Shown here piece after piece: positions 8,792 to 17,358 of a DNA stretch of 64,000 nucleotides. The first letter of the stretch is position 1. The number at the start of each line of letters is the position of its first letter. Source of the DNA: Sphingosinicella sp. (GTDB lineage Bacteria > Pseudomonadota > Alphaproteobacteria > Sphingomonadales > Sphingomonadaceae); the NCBI GenBank assembly GCA_013816585.1, contig JACDEE010000013.1:1-64000 (forward strand). The letters are read 5' to 3'. The notes under the pieces are model-generated. The model had not been told where the DNA came from. It did not search any database and saw nothing but the letters and a program-made list of their open reading frames with translations. The position numbers were made by a program, and so were the translations under genes.

Positions 8792-9214
8792 ATGACACGC
8801 AGTATCGATATCGAGGCGCTCTGCGCTGAAAAGGGTCTTAGGATCACCGAGCAGCGCAAGATCATCGCGCGGGTGCTTTCGGAGGCCGATGACCATCCCG
8901 ATGTCGAAGCCTTGCACGAGCGGGCGGCGGCCATCGACAGCGGCATCTCGATCGCCACCGTCTATCGGACGGTACGCCTGTTCGAAGAAGCGGGCATATT
9001 GGAACGTCACGATTTCGGCGACGGCCGTGCGCGTTACGAAGCGGCCGCGGAAGCGCATCACGATCATCTGATCGACGTCGAGACGGGCAAAGTCATCGAG
9101 TTCGTCGATGAAGAATTGGAAGCCTTGCAGCGGCGGATTGCCGAGAAACTGGGCTTTCGCCTGGTCGATCACCGGATGGAGCTGTACGGCGTCTCCCTCA
9201 GCCGCGATAACTGA
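8792..9214 (+). CDS. fur: Fur-family metal-responsive transcriptional regulator
   Basis: A 140-residue Fur protein: winged helix at residues 1-80 with ATVYRTVRLFEEAGIL as recognition region, then a dimerisation domain with the metal-binding cluster AEAHHDHLID (about 87-96) and a final HRMELYG. It would repress iron uptake genes in the presence of ferrous iron. The structural CxxC zinc site of the enterobacterial Fur is absent (the position after HHDHLI is Asp), as in many alphaproteobacterial Fur and Irr-related proteins. It is followed ten bases later by the acyltransferase gene. Confidence 0.9.
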   Translation: MTRSIDIEALCAEKGLRITEQRKIIARVLSEADDHPDVEALHERAAAIDSGISIATVYRTVRLFEEAGILERHDFGDGRARYEAAAEAHHDHLIDVETGKVIEFVDEELEALQRRIAEKLGFRLVDHRMELYGVSLSRDN

Positions 9215-9223
9215 CCAGACCTT

Positions 9224-9961
9224 ATGCGGCTGACGCTGCGGGTGGTCATGATGGCGCTGGGGCTGATCGCGCTGCTGCCCCTTCACTATCTTTGGAAAAT
9301 AGCGGGCCGCAAATCGCCCTGGCCGCGGATATTCCTGGGCTGGAGCGCTCACGCGGCGGGAATGCGCGCCAGGGTGACCGGTCGGCCGCTGGAAAGCCAC
9401 GTCCTGTTCGTCGCCAATCATGTGAGCTGGCTCGACATTTTGTTGGTGGCCGGTGCATCCGGCGCGGCCTTCGTGTCGAAGGATGAGGTCTCGCGCTGGC
9501 CGATCATCGGCTGGATGGCCAGCCTCAACGATACCATCTTCGTCGCGCGGACCCGGCGCGGGGCTGTACGCGATCAGGCCGATGTCCTGCGAACATGCCT
9601 GTACGGCGGCAAGCCGGTCGCGCTTTTTCCGGAAGGGACGACCGAAGGCGGAGCGGAGACTCTCGCCTTCCGGCCCAGCCTGCTGGCGTCACTTTTTCCA
9701 CCGCTGCGTGGAGTCAGGGTTCAGCCGGTCGCTATCGACTATGGCTGCGCCACCGCTGATCTCGCCTGGGTCGGAAGCGAGGGCGCGGGGGCAAATGCCA
9801 GGCGAATCCTGTCCAGGAAAGGGACGACCGCTGTCACGATCAGCTTTCTCGATCCGCTGATCCCTGAAAATTTTCCGGATCGAAAAGCGCTGGCGCAAGC
9901 GGCACGCCGATCGATCATGGCAAAGCTCGGAGCTTCCGAAGCGGCTGCCAATGGCCTATAG
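9224..9961 (+). CDS. Lysophospholipid (1-acyl-glycerol-3-phosphate) acyltransferase, PlsC-like
   Basis: A membrane-anchored acyltransferase of 245 residues. The N-terminal hydrophobic segment (about 8-22) anchors it to the inner membrane. The catalytic HX4D motif is H66-VSWL-D71, the FPEGTT phosphate-binding motif is near residue 132, and a second hydrophobic block follows. It may acylate lysophosphatidate or ornithine lipids; in alphaproteobacteria OlsA-like proteins share these motifs, so the exact substrate is open. It lies between fur and miaB, a common arrangement in this group. Confidence 0.85.
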   Translation: MRLTLRVVMMALGLIALLPLHYLWKIAGRKSPWPRIFLGWSAHAAGMRARVTGRPLESHVLFVANHVSWLDILLVAGASGAAFVSKDEVSRWPIIGWMASLNDTIFVARTRRGAVRDQADVLRTCLYGGKPVALFPEGTTEGGAETLAFRPSLLASLFPPLRGVRVQPVAIDYGCATADLAWVGSEGAGANARRILSRKGTTAVTISFLDPLIPENFPDRKALAQAARRSIMAKLGASEAAANGL

Positions 9962-9970
9962 ACGCTGCAA

Positions 9971-11302
9971 ATGAACTCGCAAATTCCCAAGACCTTCCAC
10001 GTCAAATCCTTCGGCTGCCAGATGAACGTCTATGACGGCGCGCGCATGACCGAATTGCTTGAGGCGGAAGGCATGAAAGCTTCAGCCGATGTCGGCGCAG
10101 CCGATCTGGTCGTTCTCAACACCTGCCATATTCGCGAGCGGGCGGTCGACAAGATCTATTCGGACATCGGCCGGCTGAGGCGCGACGACGGGTCGCGCCC
10201 GATGATCGCCGTCGCGGGATGCGTCGCGCAGGCAGAGGGCGGTGAAATTCCGCGCCGGGCACCCATCGTCGACATCGTCGTGGGACCGCAGGCCTATCAC
10301 CGGCTTCCCGAACTGGTCGCCAAAGCGGGGCGGGGCGAACCGGCGCTGGACACCGATATGCCGATCGAATCGAAATTCGGTGAGCTCCCCGCGCGGCGCC
10401 GGCAGGGGCCATCAGCATTCCTGACGATTCAGGAAGGCTGCGATAAATTCTGCACCTATTGCGTGGTCCCCTATACGCGCGGAGCCGAGGTTTCGCGCGG
10501 CTGGAGCGCGATCCTGGACGAGGCCAGGGCCCTGATCGACTTGGGGGCAAAGGAAATCACTTTGCTCGGCCAGAACGTCAATGCCTGGACCGGCGAAGAC
10601 GAAGCCGGGCGAATTCAGGGCATGGACGGGCTCGCGCGCGCGCTGGACAGGCTGAACGGTCTGGAGCGGATCCGCTACATGACCAGTCATCCAAGCGATA
10701 TGACGGACGGGCTGATCCGGGCCCATGCCGAGGTCGAGAAGCTGATGCCGTTCCTGCATCTACCGGTGCAATCGGGCAATGACCGCGTGCTGAAGGCGAT
10801 GAACCGGAGCCACGCAATCCATGATTATCTGGATATCATCGATCGGGTTCGAGCTGCGCGTCCGGACATCGCCATTTCGGGCGACTTCATAGTCGGATTT
10901 CCGGGCGAAAAGGATTCGGAATTCGAGGACACGCTCAAAATCGTCGAGGCGGTGAACTACGCGCAGGCTTACTCGTTCAAATACTCGCCGCGGCCCGGAA
11001 CCCCGGCCGCCGATATGGATGAACAGGTGCCAGCCGAACTGATGGACGAAAGACTTCAGCGTCTTCAGGCGCTGATCAATCAGCAGCAATTGGAATTCAA
11101 CCAGGCCATTGTCGGCCGGCGGACGTCCGTTCTGCTGGAGAGACAAGGCAAGAAACCTGGTCAATTGATCGGGAAGACGCCCTGGTTGCAGTCGGTCCAT
11201 CTCGAAACCACTGCCGTGGTCGGTGATATGGTCGAAGTAGAAATCCTTTCGGCAGGTCCCAACAGCCTCGCCGGAGCAGAATTTATGAAGGATGCCGCCT
11301 GA
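9971..11302 (+). CDS. miaB: tRNA-2-methylthio-N6-dimethylallyladenosine synthase MiaB
   Basis: MiaB is the radical SAM methylthiotransferase that converts i6A37 of tRNA to ms2i6A37. Its N-terminal UPF0004 domain carries the three Cys of the auxiliary cluster (C16 in SFGCQMN, then NTCHIRE and AGCVAQ), the radical SAM cluster is C157-x3-C161-x2-C164, and the C-terminal TRAM domain ends the protein. The length, 443 residues, is normal. Its stop overlaps the phoH start by one base (TGATG). Confidence 0.96.
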   Translation: MNSQIPKTFHVKSFGCQMNVYDGARMTELLEAEGMKASADVGAADLVVLNTCHIRERAVDKIYSDIGRLRRDDGSRPMIAVAGCVAQAEGGEIPRRAPIVDIVVGPQAYHRLPELVAKAGRGEPALDTDMPIESKFGELPARRRQGPSAFLTIQEGCDKFCTYCVVPYTRGAEVSRGWSAILDEARALIDLGAKEITLLGQNVNAWTGEDEAGRIQGMDGLARALDRLNGLERIRYMTSHPSDMTDGLIRAHAEVEKLMPFLHLPVQSGNDRVLKAMNRSHAIHDYLDIIDRVRAARPDIAISGDFIVGFPGEKDSEFEDTLKIVEAVNYAQAYSFKYSPRPGTPAADMDEQVPAELMDERLQRLQALINQQQLEFNQAIVGRRTSVLLERQGKKPGQLIGKTPWLQSVHLETTAVVGDMVEVEILSAGPNSLAGAEFMKDAA

Positions 11303-12291
11303 TGGCGCAAAAGAAAGAGGCGCAGGCCCCCCGCGCGCGGCTAGAGATCGAATTCGATCAGCCGCATCTGCTCGGGCCGCTGTTCGGCGAATTCGACCGC
11401 AATCTGGTGGCGATCGAGGACCGGCTGGGCGTCTACATCGCCGCCCGGGGCAACAAGATCCAGATCGAAGGCGAACCCGAAGCGGCGGCACGCGCCCGCG
11501 ACGTCCTGACCGGGCTCTATAACCGGCTCGATCAGGGACAGGATATCGATGCCGGCGCGGTCGACGGCGTGATCGCCATGTCGGGACAGCCGACGCTGGA
11601 CGGGATTGTTTCGGACGATGTCGCGGAAGCGCCCAAGGTGATGATCCGCACGCGCAAGAAGACGATCGTGCCGCGCTCGAAGACCCAGGTCACCTATATG
11701 GAGGCATTGGGAAGGGACGATCTGATTTTCGCGCTGGGACCGGCAGGCACGGGCAAGACCTACCTGGCGGTGGCGCAGGCGGTGCAGCAATTGATCGGCG
11801 GGTCGGTCGACCGATTGATCCTGTCGCGTCCGGCGGTCGAAGCCGGCGAGCGGCTCGGCTTCTTACCGGGCGACATGAAGGAGAAGGTCGATCCCTATCT
11901 TCGCCCGCTGTACGACGCGCTTTATGACATGCTGCCGGCGGAACAGGTCGAACGCCGTATTACCAGCGGCGAAATCGAGATCGCGCCGATCGCCTTCATG
12001 CGTGGCCGCACGCTTTCCGACGCCTTCATCATTCTCGATGAGGCGCAAAATACGACCCCGGCGCAGATGAAGATGTTCCTTACTCGCTTCGGCATGCGAA
12101 GCCGGATGGTGGTGTGCGGCGATCCGTTGCAGGTCGATCTGCCCAATCCGGGCCAATCGGGTCTTGCCGATGCGGTCACCAAGCTCGAAGGAATTTCCAA
12201 GATAGCTACCGTTCGCTTCACCGTGGCCGACGTGGTTCGTCATCCCCTGGTTGGCAAGATCGTCGAAGCCTATGAAGGTCCGACTGCGTGA
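11302..12291 (+). CDS. phoH: PhoH-family ATPase
   Basis: A 329-residue PhoH-like protein of the ybeZ type. An N-terminal KH-like region (about 1-130) precedes the ATPase domain with Walker A GPAGTGKTY, the RPAVEAGERLGFLPGD block, and Walker B FIILDEAQN. It is believed to work with YbeY in RNA metabolism and ribosome quality control; the two genes overlap by four bases here. The biochemical role is not settled. Confidence 0.93.
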   Translation: MAQKKEAQAPRARLEIEFDQPHLLGPLFGEFDRNLVAIEDRLGVYIAARGNKIQIEGEPEAAARARDVLTGLYNRLDQGQDIDAGAVDGVIAMSGQPTLDGIVSDDVAEAPKVMIRTRKKTIVPRSKTQVTYMEALGRDDLIFALGPAGTGKTYLAVAQAVQQLIGGSVDRLILSRPAVEAGERLGFLPGDMKEKVDPYLRPLYDALYDMLPAEQVERRITSGEIEIAPIAFMRGRTLSDAFIILDEAQNTTPAQMKMFLTRFGMRSRMVVCGDPLQVDLPNPGQSGLADAVTKLEGISKIATVRFTVADVVRHPLVGKIVEAYEGPTA

Positions 12292-12806
12292 TCCAGGTGG
12301 AAAGCGATACGGGCGAGGAGTGGGACAGTCGAATAGGCTGGACCGATCTCGCGCGGGATGCCGTGCTTTCCGCCGTTCGTTGCAGCGACCTTTCGGGCCT
12401 GGCCGATGGGGGACCGTCGCTGGAGATTTCGGTCAAGTTCACCAGCGACGAAGAGGTCCGGGCGCTGAACGCCGCCTATCGCAACAAGGACAAGTCCACC
12501 AATGTCCTTTCCTTTCCGATGATCGACACCGGGCTGCTCCATGATCTTGCGGACGCCCGGGTGGGAGAGCTTTTGCTCGGCGATGTCGTGCTTGCGCATG
12601 GCATCTGTTCCACCGAGGCGGCGGAGAAGGGCGTCGCGGTCGAAACCCACGCATCCCATTTGGTCGTCCACGGCACGCTCCACCTTTTGGGTTACGATCA
12701 TGAAGAGGGGGAGGACGAGGCCGAAGCGATGGAGAAAGTCGAACGCGAGGCGCTTGCCGCGATCGGTATTTCGGACCCTTATGCACTGACAGAGGCGCAG
12801 ATCTAG
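12288..12806 (+). CDS. ybeY: Endoribonuclease YbeY (rRNA maturation factor)
   Basis: YbeY is a single-zinc endoribonuclease involved in 16S rRNA 3'-end maturation and 70S quality control. The metal motif H-x3-H-x5-H is seen in HLVVHGTLHLLGYDHEEGE (about residues 122-136), after the conserved NxxyRnkdKsTNVLSFP block. The GTG start overlaps the phoH stop. At 172 residues the protein is within the family range; the N-terminal 25 residues are variable. Confidence 0.95.
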   Translation: MIQVESDTGEEWDSRIGWTDLARDAVLSAVRCSDLSGLADGGPSLEISVKFTSDEEVRALNAAYRNKDKSTNVLSFPMIDTGLLHDLADARVGELLLGDVVLAHGICSTEAAEKGVAVETHASHLVVHGTLHLLGYDHEEGEDEAEAMEKVEREALAAIGISDPYALTEAQI

Positions 12807-12810
12807 ATAG

Positions 12811-13704
12811 ATGCCAGACGATAGCCAAAATCCGGCCCAGGAAAATGGGCGCACCTTCTGGAGCAGCCTTCGAACCATGTTGTTCGGCGAGGATAGCGAA
12901 AATACGCTTCGCGAGGAGATCGAGGAAGCGATCGAAAGCCATGAAGGCGAAGCGCCCATTGTTGGCGACCTGAGCCCCATCGAACGGCAGATGCTGAAGA
13001 ATCTGCTGCATTTCGGCGAGAGCAAAGTGTCGGACATTGCGGTTACGCGCGGCGATATCGTCGCCATTTCCAGCAATGCCAGTTTCGATGCGCTGGTCGC
13101 CGCCTTCGCGGAGGCCGGCCATAGCAGGATGCCCGTATTCGAAGGCAGTTTGGACAGTGTGATCGGCATGATCCACCTGAAGGATGTCTTCACCCTCCAG
13201 GTCACCGGCGCGGAGCCGCCCGAGGATATACGCCAGCTGATCCGTACCCCGCTTTATGTGCCTGAATCGATGGGCGTGCTAGACCTGCTCGCCCGGATGC
13301 GCGCCGAGCGGATGCATCTCGCCATCGTCGTCGATGAATTCGGCGGAACCGAGGGCCTGGTTACCATCGAGGACGTCGTCGAAGAGATCGTCGGGGAGAT
13401 TGAGGACGAGCATGACGAAGAGGTCCCGGGCAACCTTATCCTGCTGGAAGACGGCATCTGGGACGCTGACGCTCGCACTGAACTTGAGGAAGTAGCCGAG
13501 ACGATCGATGCACGGTTAGCGGATGTCGAGGAAGATGTGGAAACTCTGGGGGGCCTCGCCTTCCTTCTCGCCGGCCATGTCCCGCAAATTGGCGAGATAG
13601 TCGAACATTCGAGCGGCTGGCGGCTGGAAGTGACCGGTTGCGATTCCCGCCGCGTTTCGAGGCTCCGGCTGCACGCGCCCCCCGAAGGCGCCCTGGTCGG
13701 ATGA
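12811..13704 (+). CDS. CorC/HlyC-like CBS-domain protein
   Basis: A 297-residue cytoplasmic protein with a pair of CBS domains (about residues 70-195, including SRMPVFEGSLDSVIGMIHLKD and HLAIVVDEFGGTEGLVTIED) and a C-terminal CorC_HlyC transporter-associated domain (about 210-295). Members have been linked to magnesium and cobalt efflux (CorC) and are usually encoded between ybeY and lnt; lnt does not follow here. The first 50 residues are acidic and variable. It overlaps the next gene by four bases. Confidence 0.88.
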   Translation: MPDDSQNPAQENGRTFWSSLRTMLFGEDSENTLREEIEEAIESHEGEAPIVGDLSPIERQMLKNLLHFGESKVSDIAVTRGDIVAISSNASFDALVAAFAEAGHSRMPVFEGSLDSVIGMIHLKDVFTLQVTGAEPPEDIRQLIRTPLYVPESMGVLDLLARMRAERMHLAIVVDEFGGTEGLVTIEDVVEEIVGEIEDEHDEEVPGNLILLEDGIWDADARTELEEVAETIDARLADVEEDVETLGGLAFLLAGHVPQIGEIVEHSSGWRLEVTGCDSRRVSRLRLHAPPEGALVG

Positions 13705-14480
13705 ACTTCGAGCATATCCGGCTCGAACATCCTTCGGCGGCCGTGGCCGTGATAATTCTTGCCAGACCTGAAATGCTGAACGCACTCGGCGGACAGACCG
13801 TGGATGAGCTCCGCTTTGCGGTCGGAGAGGTCGGACGTTCGGACGCCCGCTGCCTGCTGATCACCGGCGAAGGGCGCGGATTTTCGAGCGGTGCGGATCT
13901 CGCCTCCGGCGGCGGATTGCCCGAAGATGCCGGCGCGGCTTTGGAAAAGCATTTCAATCCGTTGATCGAGGCGCTGTTCGCGCTCGACATCCCCGTGGTT
14001 GCCGCGGTCAATGGAGCCGCGGCGGGAGCGGGCTGCTCGCTTGCGTTGGCGGCAGACATCGTGATCGCCGCGCGCTCGGCCTATTTTCTGCAGGCTTTCG
14101 TCAATATCGGGCTGATCCCCGATGCGGGAGCGACTTGGCTCCTGCCCCGTTTGGTCGGTCGGGCGCGGGCCATGGAAATGATGATGCTGGGCGAACGGGT
14201 TTCGGCCGAACGGGCGCTGGAATGGGGATTGATTTCGCGAATGGTGGAAGACGATCTGCTCGCGTCGGAAGCACTGGCCTTGGCTGCGCGGCTGGCGCAG
14301 GGACCGACATCGGCTTTGGGCCTGATCCGCAAGCTTGCGCGCCACTCGGGACAGCTTTCCCTGTCCGAGGCGCTCGCCGCTGAAAGGATCGCGCAGCGTC
14401 AGGCGGGCGCGACCCAGGATTTCAAGGCCGCCGTCGGGGCCTTCATCACCAAACAACAACCTCGTTTCGAAGGACGATAA
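13701..14480 (+). CDS. Enoyl-CoA hydratase/isomerase family protein
   Basis: A 259-residue crotonase-fold protein. The oxyanion hole regions are GEGRGFSSGADLASGG (about 56-71) and NGAAAGAGCSLALAADIVIA (about 105-124), which also holds the position usually occupied by one catalytic Glu; the other conserved Glu position is less clear, so it may be an isomerase or a degradation enzyme (PaaG-like) instead of a classical hydratase. The start is the ATG that overlaps the corC-like stop as ATGA. It is read together with the CorC-like gene and probably belongs to fatty or aromatic acid breakdown. Confidence 0.85.
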   Translation: MNFEHIRLEHPSAAVAVIILARPEMLNALGGQTVDELRFAVGEVGRSDARCLLITGEGRGFSSGADLASGGGLPEDAGAALEKHFNPLIEALFALDIPVVAAVNGAAAGAGCSLALAADIVIAARSAYFLQAFVNIGLIPDAGATWLLPRLVGRARAMEMMMLGERVSAERALEWGLISRMVEDDLLASEALALAARLAQGPTSALGLIRKLARHSGQLSLSEALAAERIAQRQAGATQDFKAAVGAFITKQQPRFEGR

Positions 14481-14481
14481 T

Positions 14482-15111
14482 ATGCCGCTCGAACTCTGGC
14501 TCGCTTATGTGGCGATCTGTTTTCTCTTCGCCGCCACTCCCGGACCCGCGGTAATTCTGACCGCCGGGCAGGCGATCGCGCGCGGGTTCAAGGCAGGGTT
14601 CGGGGTCATCCTCGGCACGCAGCTCGGCAATCTCGTCTATTTCACTTTGTCGGCGGCCGGCCTCGGCGCCATCCTTGCGACCTCTGAAACGGCTTTCCTC
14701 ACCATTAAATATGCCGGCGCCTTCTATCTCATCTATCTCGGCATTCGCACCATCATCAACGCGCGCAAGGCGCTGGAGCCTGTCACGGATCAAAAAGTGC
14801 CGGTCTGGAGTCATCCGTTCATGCAGGGCCTGCTCAATCAGCTGGCCAACCCCAAGTCGATCCTCTTCTGGGGCGCGATGTTCCCGCAATTCGTCGACTA
14901 TCGCGCGGAAAACCTCCTCCCCCAGTTCGCCATCCTCGCGGTAACCGGGATCACCGCCGACATCATTATCCTTTCAAGCTATGCGGGGCTCGCCGCGAGG
15001 GGCGGCAAGTTCATGGCCTCCGGGCCGCTGGCAGTCTGGCGGGAACGTCTGTCGGGCGGCGCCCTGATCGTCGTCGGCGGCGCGCTGTCGCTGATGAAGC
15101 GCACCACCTGA
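14482..15111 (+). CDS. LysE/RhtB-family amino acid exporter
   Basis: A 209-residue inner membrane protein with the six-helix plan of the LysE superfamily: FLFAATPGPAVILT at the first helix (TPGPA is the family signature), GVILGTQLGNLVYFTL in helix 2, then LIYLGIRTI and the NPKSILFWGAMFPQF block. It exports amino acids or homoserine lactone-like compounds; the substrate cannot be read from the sequence. It starts two bases after the enoyl-CoA hydratase stop, so the two form an operon. Confidence 0.88.
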   Translation: MPLELWLAYVAICFLFAATPGPAVILTAGQAIARGFKAGFGVILGTQLGNLVYFTLSAAGLGAILATSETAFLTIKYAGAFYLIYLGIRTIINARKALEPVTDQKVPVWSHPFMQGLLNQLANPKSILFWGAMFPQFVDYRAENLLPQFAILAVTGITADIIILSSYAGLAARGGKFMASGPLAVWRERLSGGALIVVGGALSLMKRTT

Positions 15112-15139
15112 TTTGCCTTCTTGGCAAAGTCCTGAAAAA

Positions 15140-15154
15140 GGAGGTCAATCCTCC
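15140..15154 (+). promoter_or_regulatory. Short inverted repeat holding a Shine-Dalgarno-like GGAGG before pccB
   Basis: GGAGG and CCTCC flank TCAAT, so the only purine-rich ribosome-binding candidate ahead of pccB can be hidden in a 5-bp stem. It is 18 bases from the first possible ATG (15163) and further from the second (15181), so it may not be the active ribosome site at all. Confidence 0.3.
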
Positions 15155-15180
15155 ACAGGGCAATGAAGGCTTCGAATTCC

Positions 15181-16713
15181 ATGGCCACCATAATCGAAGA
15201 GCTTGAGGCCCGGCGCGCGAGGGCCCGTCTGGGCGGCGGCGAAAAGCGCATCCAGGCGCAGCATGCCAAAGGGCGGCTGACTGCCCGCGAGCGCCTCGAA
15301 GTGCTGCTCGATTCAGGCTCGTTCGAAGAATATGACATGTTCGTCGAACATGGTTGCGCCGATTTCGGAATGGAGACGCAGAAATTTCCGGGCGATGGCG
15401 TGGTCACCGGATCGGGCACGATCAATGGCCGGCTCCTCTATGTGTTCGCGCAGGATTTCACGGTGTTTGGCGGCTCCTTGTCGGAACGGCATGCGCAGAA
15501 GATCTGCAAGGTCATGGACATGGCCATGAAGGTCGGCGCGCCTGTCATCGGCCTCAACGACAGCGGCGGTGCGCGGATCCAGGAAGGCGTCGCGAGCCTC
15601 GGCGGTTATGCCGAAGTATTCCAGCGTAATGTGCTTGCCTCCGGGGTCATCCCGCAGATCAGCCTGATCATGGGGCCCTGCGCGGGCGGGGCGGTCTACA
15701 GTCCGGCCATGACCGACTTCATCTTCATGGTGAAGGACAGTAGCTACATGTTCGTGACCGGGCCCGATGTGGTGAAAACCGTCACCAACGAAGTCGTGAC
15801 GCAGGAAGAACTTGGCGGAGCGGTGACACACACGACGAAGTCCGGCGTGGCCGACGTGGCCTTCGACAATGATATCGAAGCCTTGCTCGCGACCCGCGAC
15901 TTCTTTGATTTCCTGCCGCTTTCAAACCGGCATGCGCTGCCCGAGCGGCCGACTTCGGACCCCTGGGACCGGATCGAGGACAGCCTCGACACCCTGATTC
16001 CGGACAGTTCTAACAGGCCCTACGACATGCACGAATTGATCCGAAAGACGATCGATGAAGGCGACTTTTTCGAAATCCAGCCCTCGCATGCCGCCAATAT
16101 CATCACCGGCTTCGGCCGGATCGAGGGGCGAACGATCGGCGTCGTTGCCAACCAGCCGATGGTCCTGGCCGGCGTGCTCGACATTGCCTCGTCCAAAAAG
16201 GCGGCACGGTTCGTCCGTTTCTGCGATGCCTTCGAAATTCCGATCATCACTTTCGTGGACGTTCCGGGATTCCTTCCGGGCGTGGCGCAGGAGCATAATG
16301 GGATTATCAAGAATGGCGCCAAATTGCTGTTCGCTTATGCCGAAGCCACGGTTCCGAAGATAACCGTGATCACGCGCAAGGCCTATGGCGGCGCCTATGA
16401 CGTGATGGCCTCAAAACATTTGCGCGGCGATCTCAACTACGCATGGCCTTCGGCGGAGATTGCGGTGATGGGCGCCAAGGGCGCGGTCGAGATCATCTTC
16501 CGCCAGGATGCCAAGGATCCCGAGACGATCGCCAAGCGAACCGCCGAATATGAAGAGCGCTTCGCAAACCCGTTCGTGGCGGCGTCGAAAGGCTTTATCG
16601 ACGAAGTCATCATCCCCCACTCGACGCGTCGCCGCATCGCCCTGGGCCTGCGCAAACTGCGCGACAAGCAGCTTCAAAACCCGTGGAAGAAGCATGACAA
16701 TATTCCGCTCTGA
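15181..16713 (+). CDS. pccB: Propionyl-CoA carboxylase, beta (carboxyltransferase) subunit
   Basis: PccB transfers the carboxyl group from biotin to propionyl-CoA, giving methylmalonyl-CoA. The 510-residue protein shows the carboxyltransferase signature throughout: [20 protein letters not shown] at the start, [24 protein letters not shown], the acyl-CoA oxyanion segment [12 protein letters not shown] and, in the C-terminal half, the second oxyanion site in [15 protein letters not shown] start at 15163 would add six residues; I use the ATG where family similarity begins. It heads the propionate module and ends overlapping the next small gene. Confidence 0.94.
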   Translation: MATIIEELEARRARARLGGGEKRIQAQHAKGRLTARERLEVLLDSGSFEEYDMFVEHGCADFGMETQKFPGDGVVTGSGTINGRLLYVFAQDFTVFGGSLSERHAQKICKVMDMAMKVGAPVIGLNDSGGARIQEGVASLGGYAEVFQRNVLASGVIPQISLIMGPCAGGAVYSPAMTDFIFMVKDSSYMFVTGPDVVKTVTNEVVTQEELGGAVTHTTKSGVADVAFDNDIEALLATRDFFDFLPLSNRHALPERPTSDPWDRIEDSLDTLIPDSSNRPYDMHELIRKTIDEGDFFEIQPSHAANIITGFGRIEGRTIGVVANQPMVLAGVLDIASSKKAARFVRFCDAFEIPIITFVDVPGFLPGVAQEHNGIIKNGAKLLFAYAEATVPKITVITRKAYGGAYDVMASKHLRGDLNYAWPSAEIAVMGAKGAVEIIFRQDAKDPETIAKRTAEYEERFANPFVAASKGFIDEVIIPHSTRRRIALGLRKLRDKQLQNPWKKHDNIPL

Positions 16714-16942
16714 GGAAACCCTGGTCGGGATCATGGGCATCGGCGTGTTCGCCTGGACGATCTGGACCGTTCAGCGGGGAATGAAGCTCGGGCGCCTGCC
16801 GGTCGGCCGTGCCTATGTGAGACGGGATGAGCGGCGCGGTGCCTTCCAGGCGACGCTCGTCCTCTATCTGCTTGCCGCCTTGATGATGATCTTCATTTCC
16901 GCGGATCTTCTGTTCGGATTCGACTTCAGGAATTGGTTATGA
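16694..16942 (+). CDS. Small two-helix membrane protein in the propionate operon
   Basis: An 82-residue protein with two hydrophobic segments (about 11-26 and 53-73) separated by a basic loop ([18 protein letters not shown]). I do not know its function. Its ATG lies 20 bases inside the pccB end and its stop overlaps the mce start as ATGA, so it is tightly coupled to both. The conserved-looking loop and the packing argue that it is a genuine gene rather than a chance frame. A role at the membrane for the methylmalonyl-CoA pathway would be a guess. Confidence 0.7.
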   Translation: MTIFRSEETLVGIMGIGVFAWTIWTVQRGMKLGRLPVGRAYVRRDERRGAFQATLVLYLLAALMMIFISADLLFGFDFRNWL

Positions 16943-17358
16943 ATCTCGGCCGCTTGAATCATGTTGGGGTGGCGACGCCGTCGATCGAAAAGAGCATCGC
17001 GATCTACCGCGACCTGCTCGGTGCGACGAAAATCCATGAGCCGTTCGATCTGCCGCCGCAGGGCGTCAGAGTGTGCTTCGTCGACACTCCCAACAGCCAG
17101 ATCGAATTGATTGAGCCTTATGGAGAGAATTCGCCGCTGCACGGCTTTCTCGCGAAAAACCCGGCGGGCGGACAGCATCATATCTGCTTCGAAGTGCCGG
17201 ACATCCACGCGGCCAAGGCGGAGATGGAAGCCAAGGGAGCGAAAGTCCTTGGCGAACCGCGCATCGGCGCGCACGGGACCCCGGTGATATTCGTACACCC
17301 CAAGGATATGGGCGGCATGTTGGTCGAACTGATGGAGACACCCAAAGGTGACCATTGA
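16939..17358 (+). CDS. mce: Methylmalonyl-CoA epimerase
   Basis: The enzyme interconverts (S)- and (R)-methylmalonyl-CoA between propionyl-CoA carboxylase and the mutase. It is a vicinal-oxygen-chelate fold of 139 residues with two beta-alpha-beta modules; metal ligands are in LNHVGVA (His), in GQHHICFEV (His) and in GMLVELME (Glu). The start is the ATG overlapping the previous stop; a TTG six bases earlier is unlikely. The end overlaps the mutase start by 11 bases. Confidence 0.94.
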   Translation: MNLGRLNHVGVATPSIEKSIAIYRDLLGATKIHEPFDLPPQGVRVCFVDTPNSQIELIEPYGENSPLHGFLAKNPAGGQHHICFEVPDIHAAKAEMEAKGAKVLGEPRIGAHGTPVIFVHPKDMGGMLVELMETPKGDH

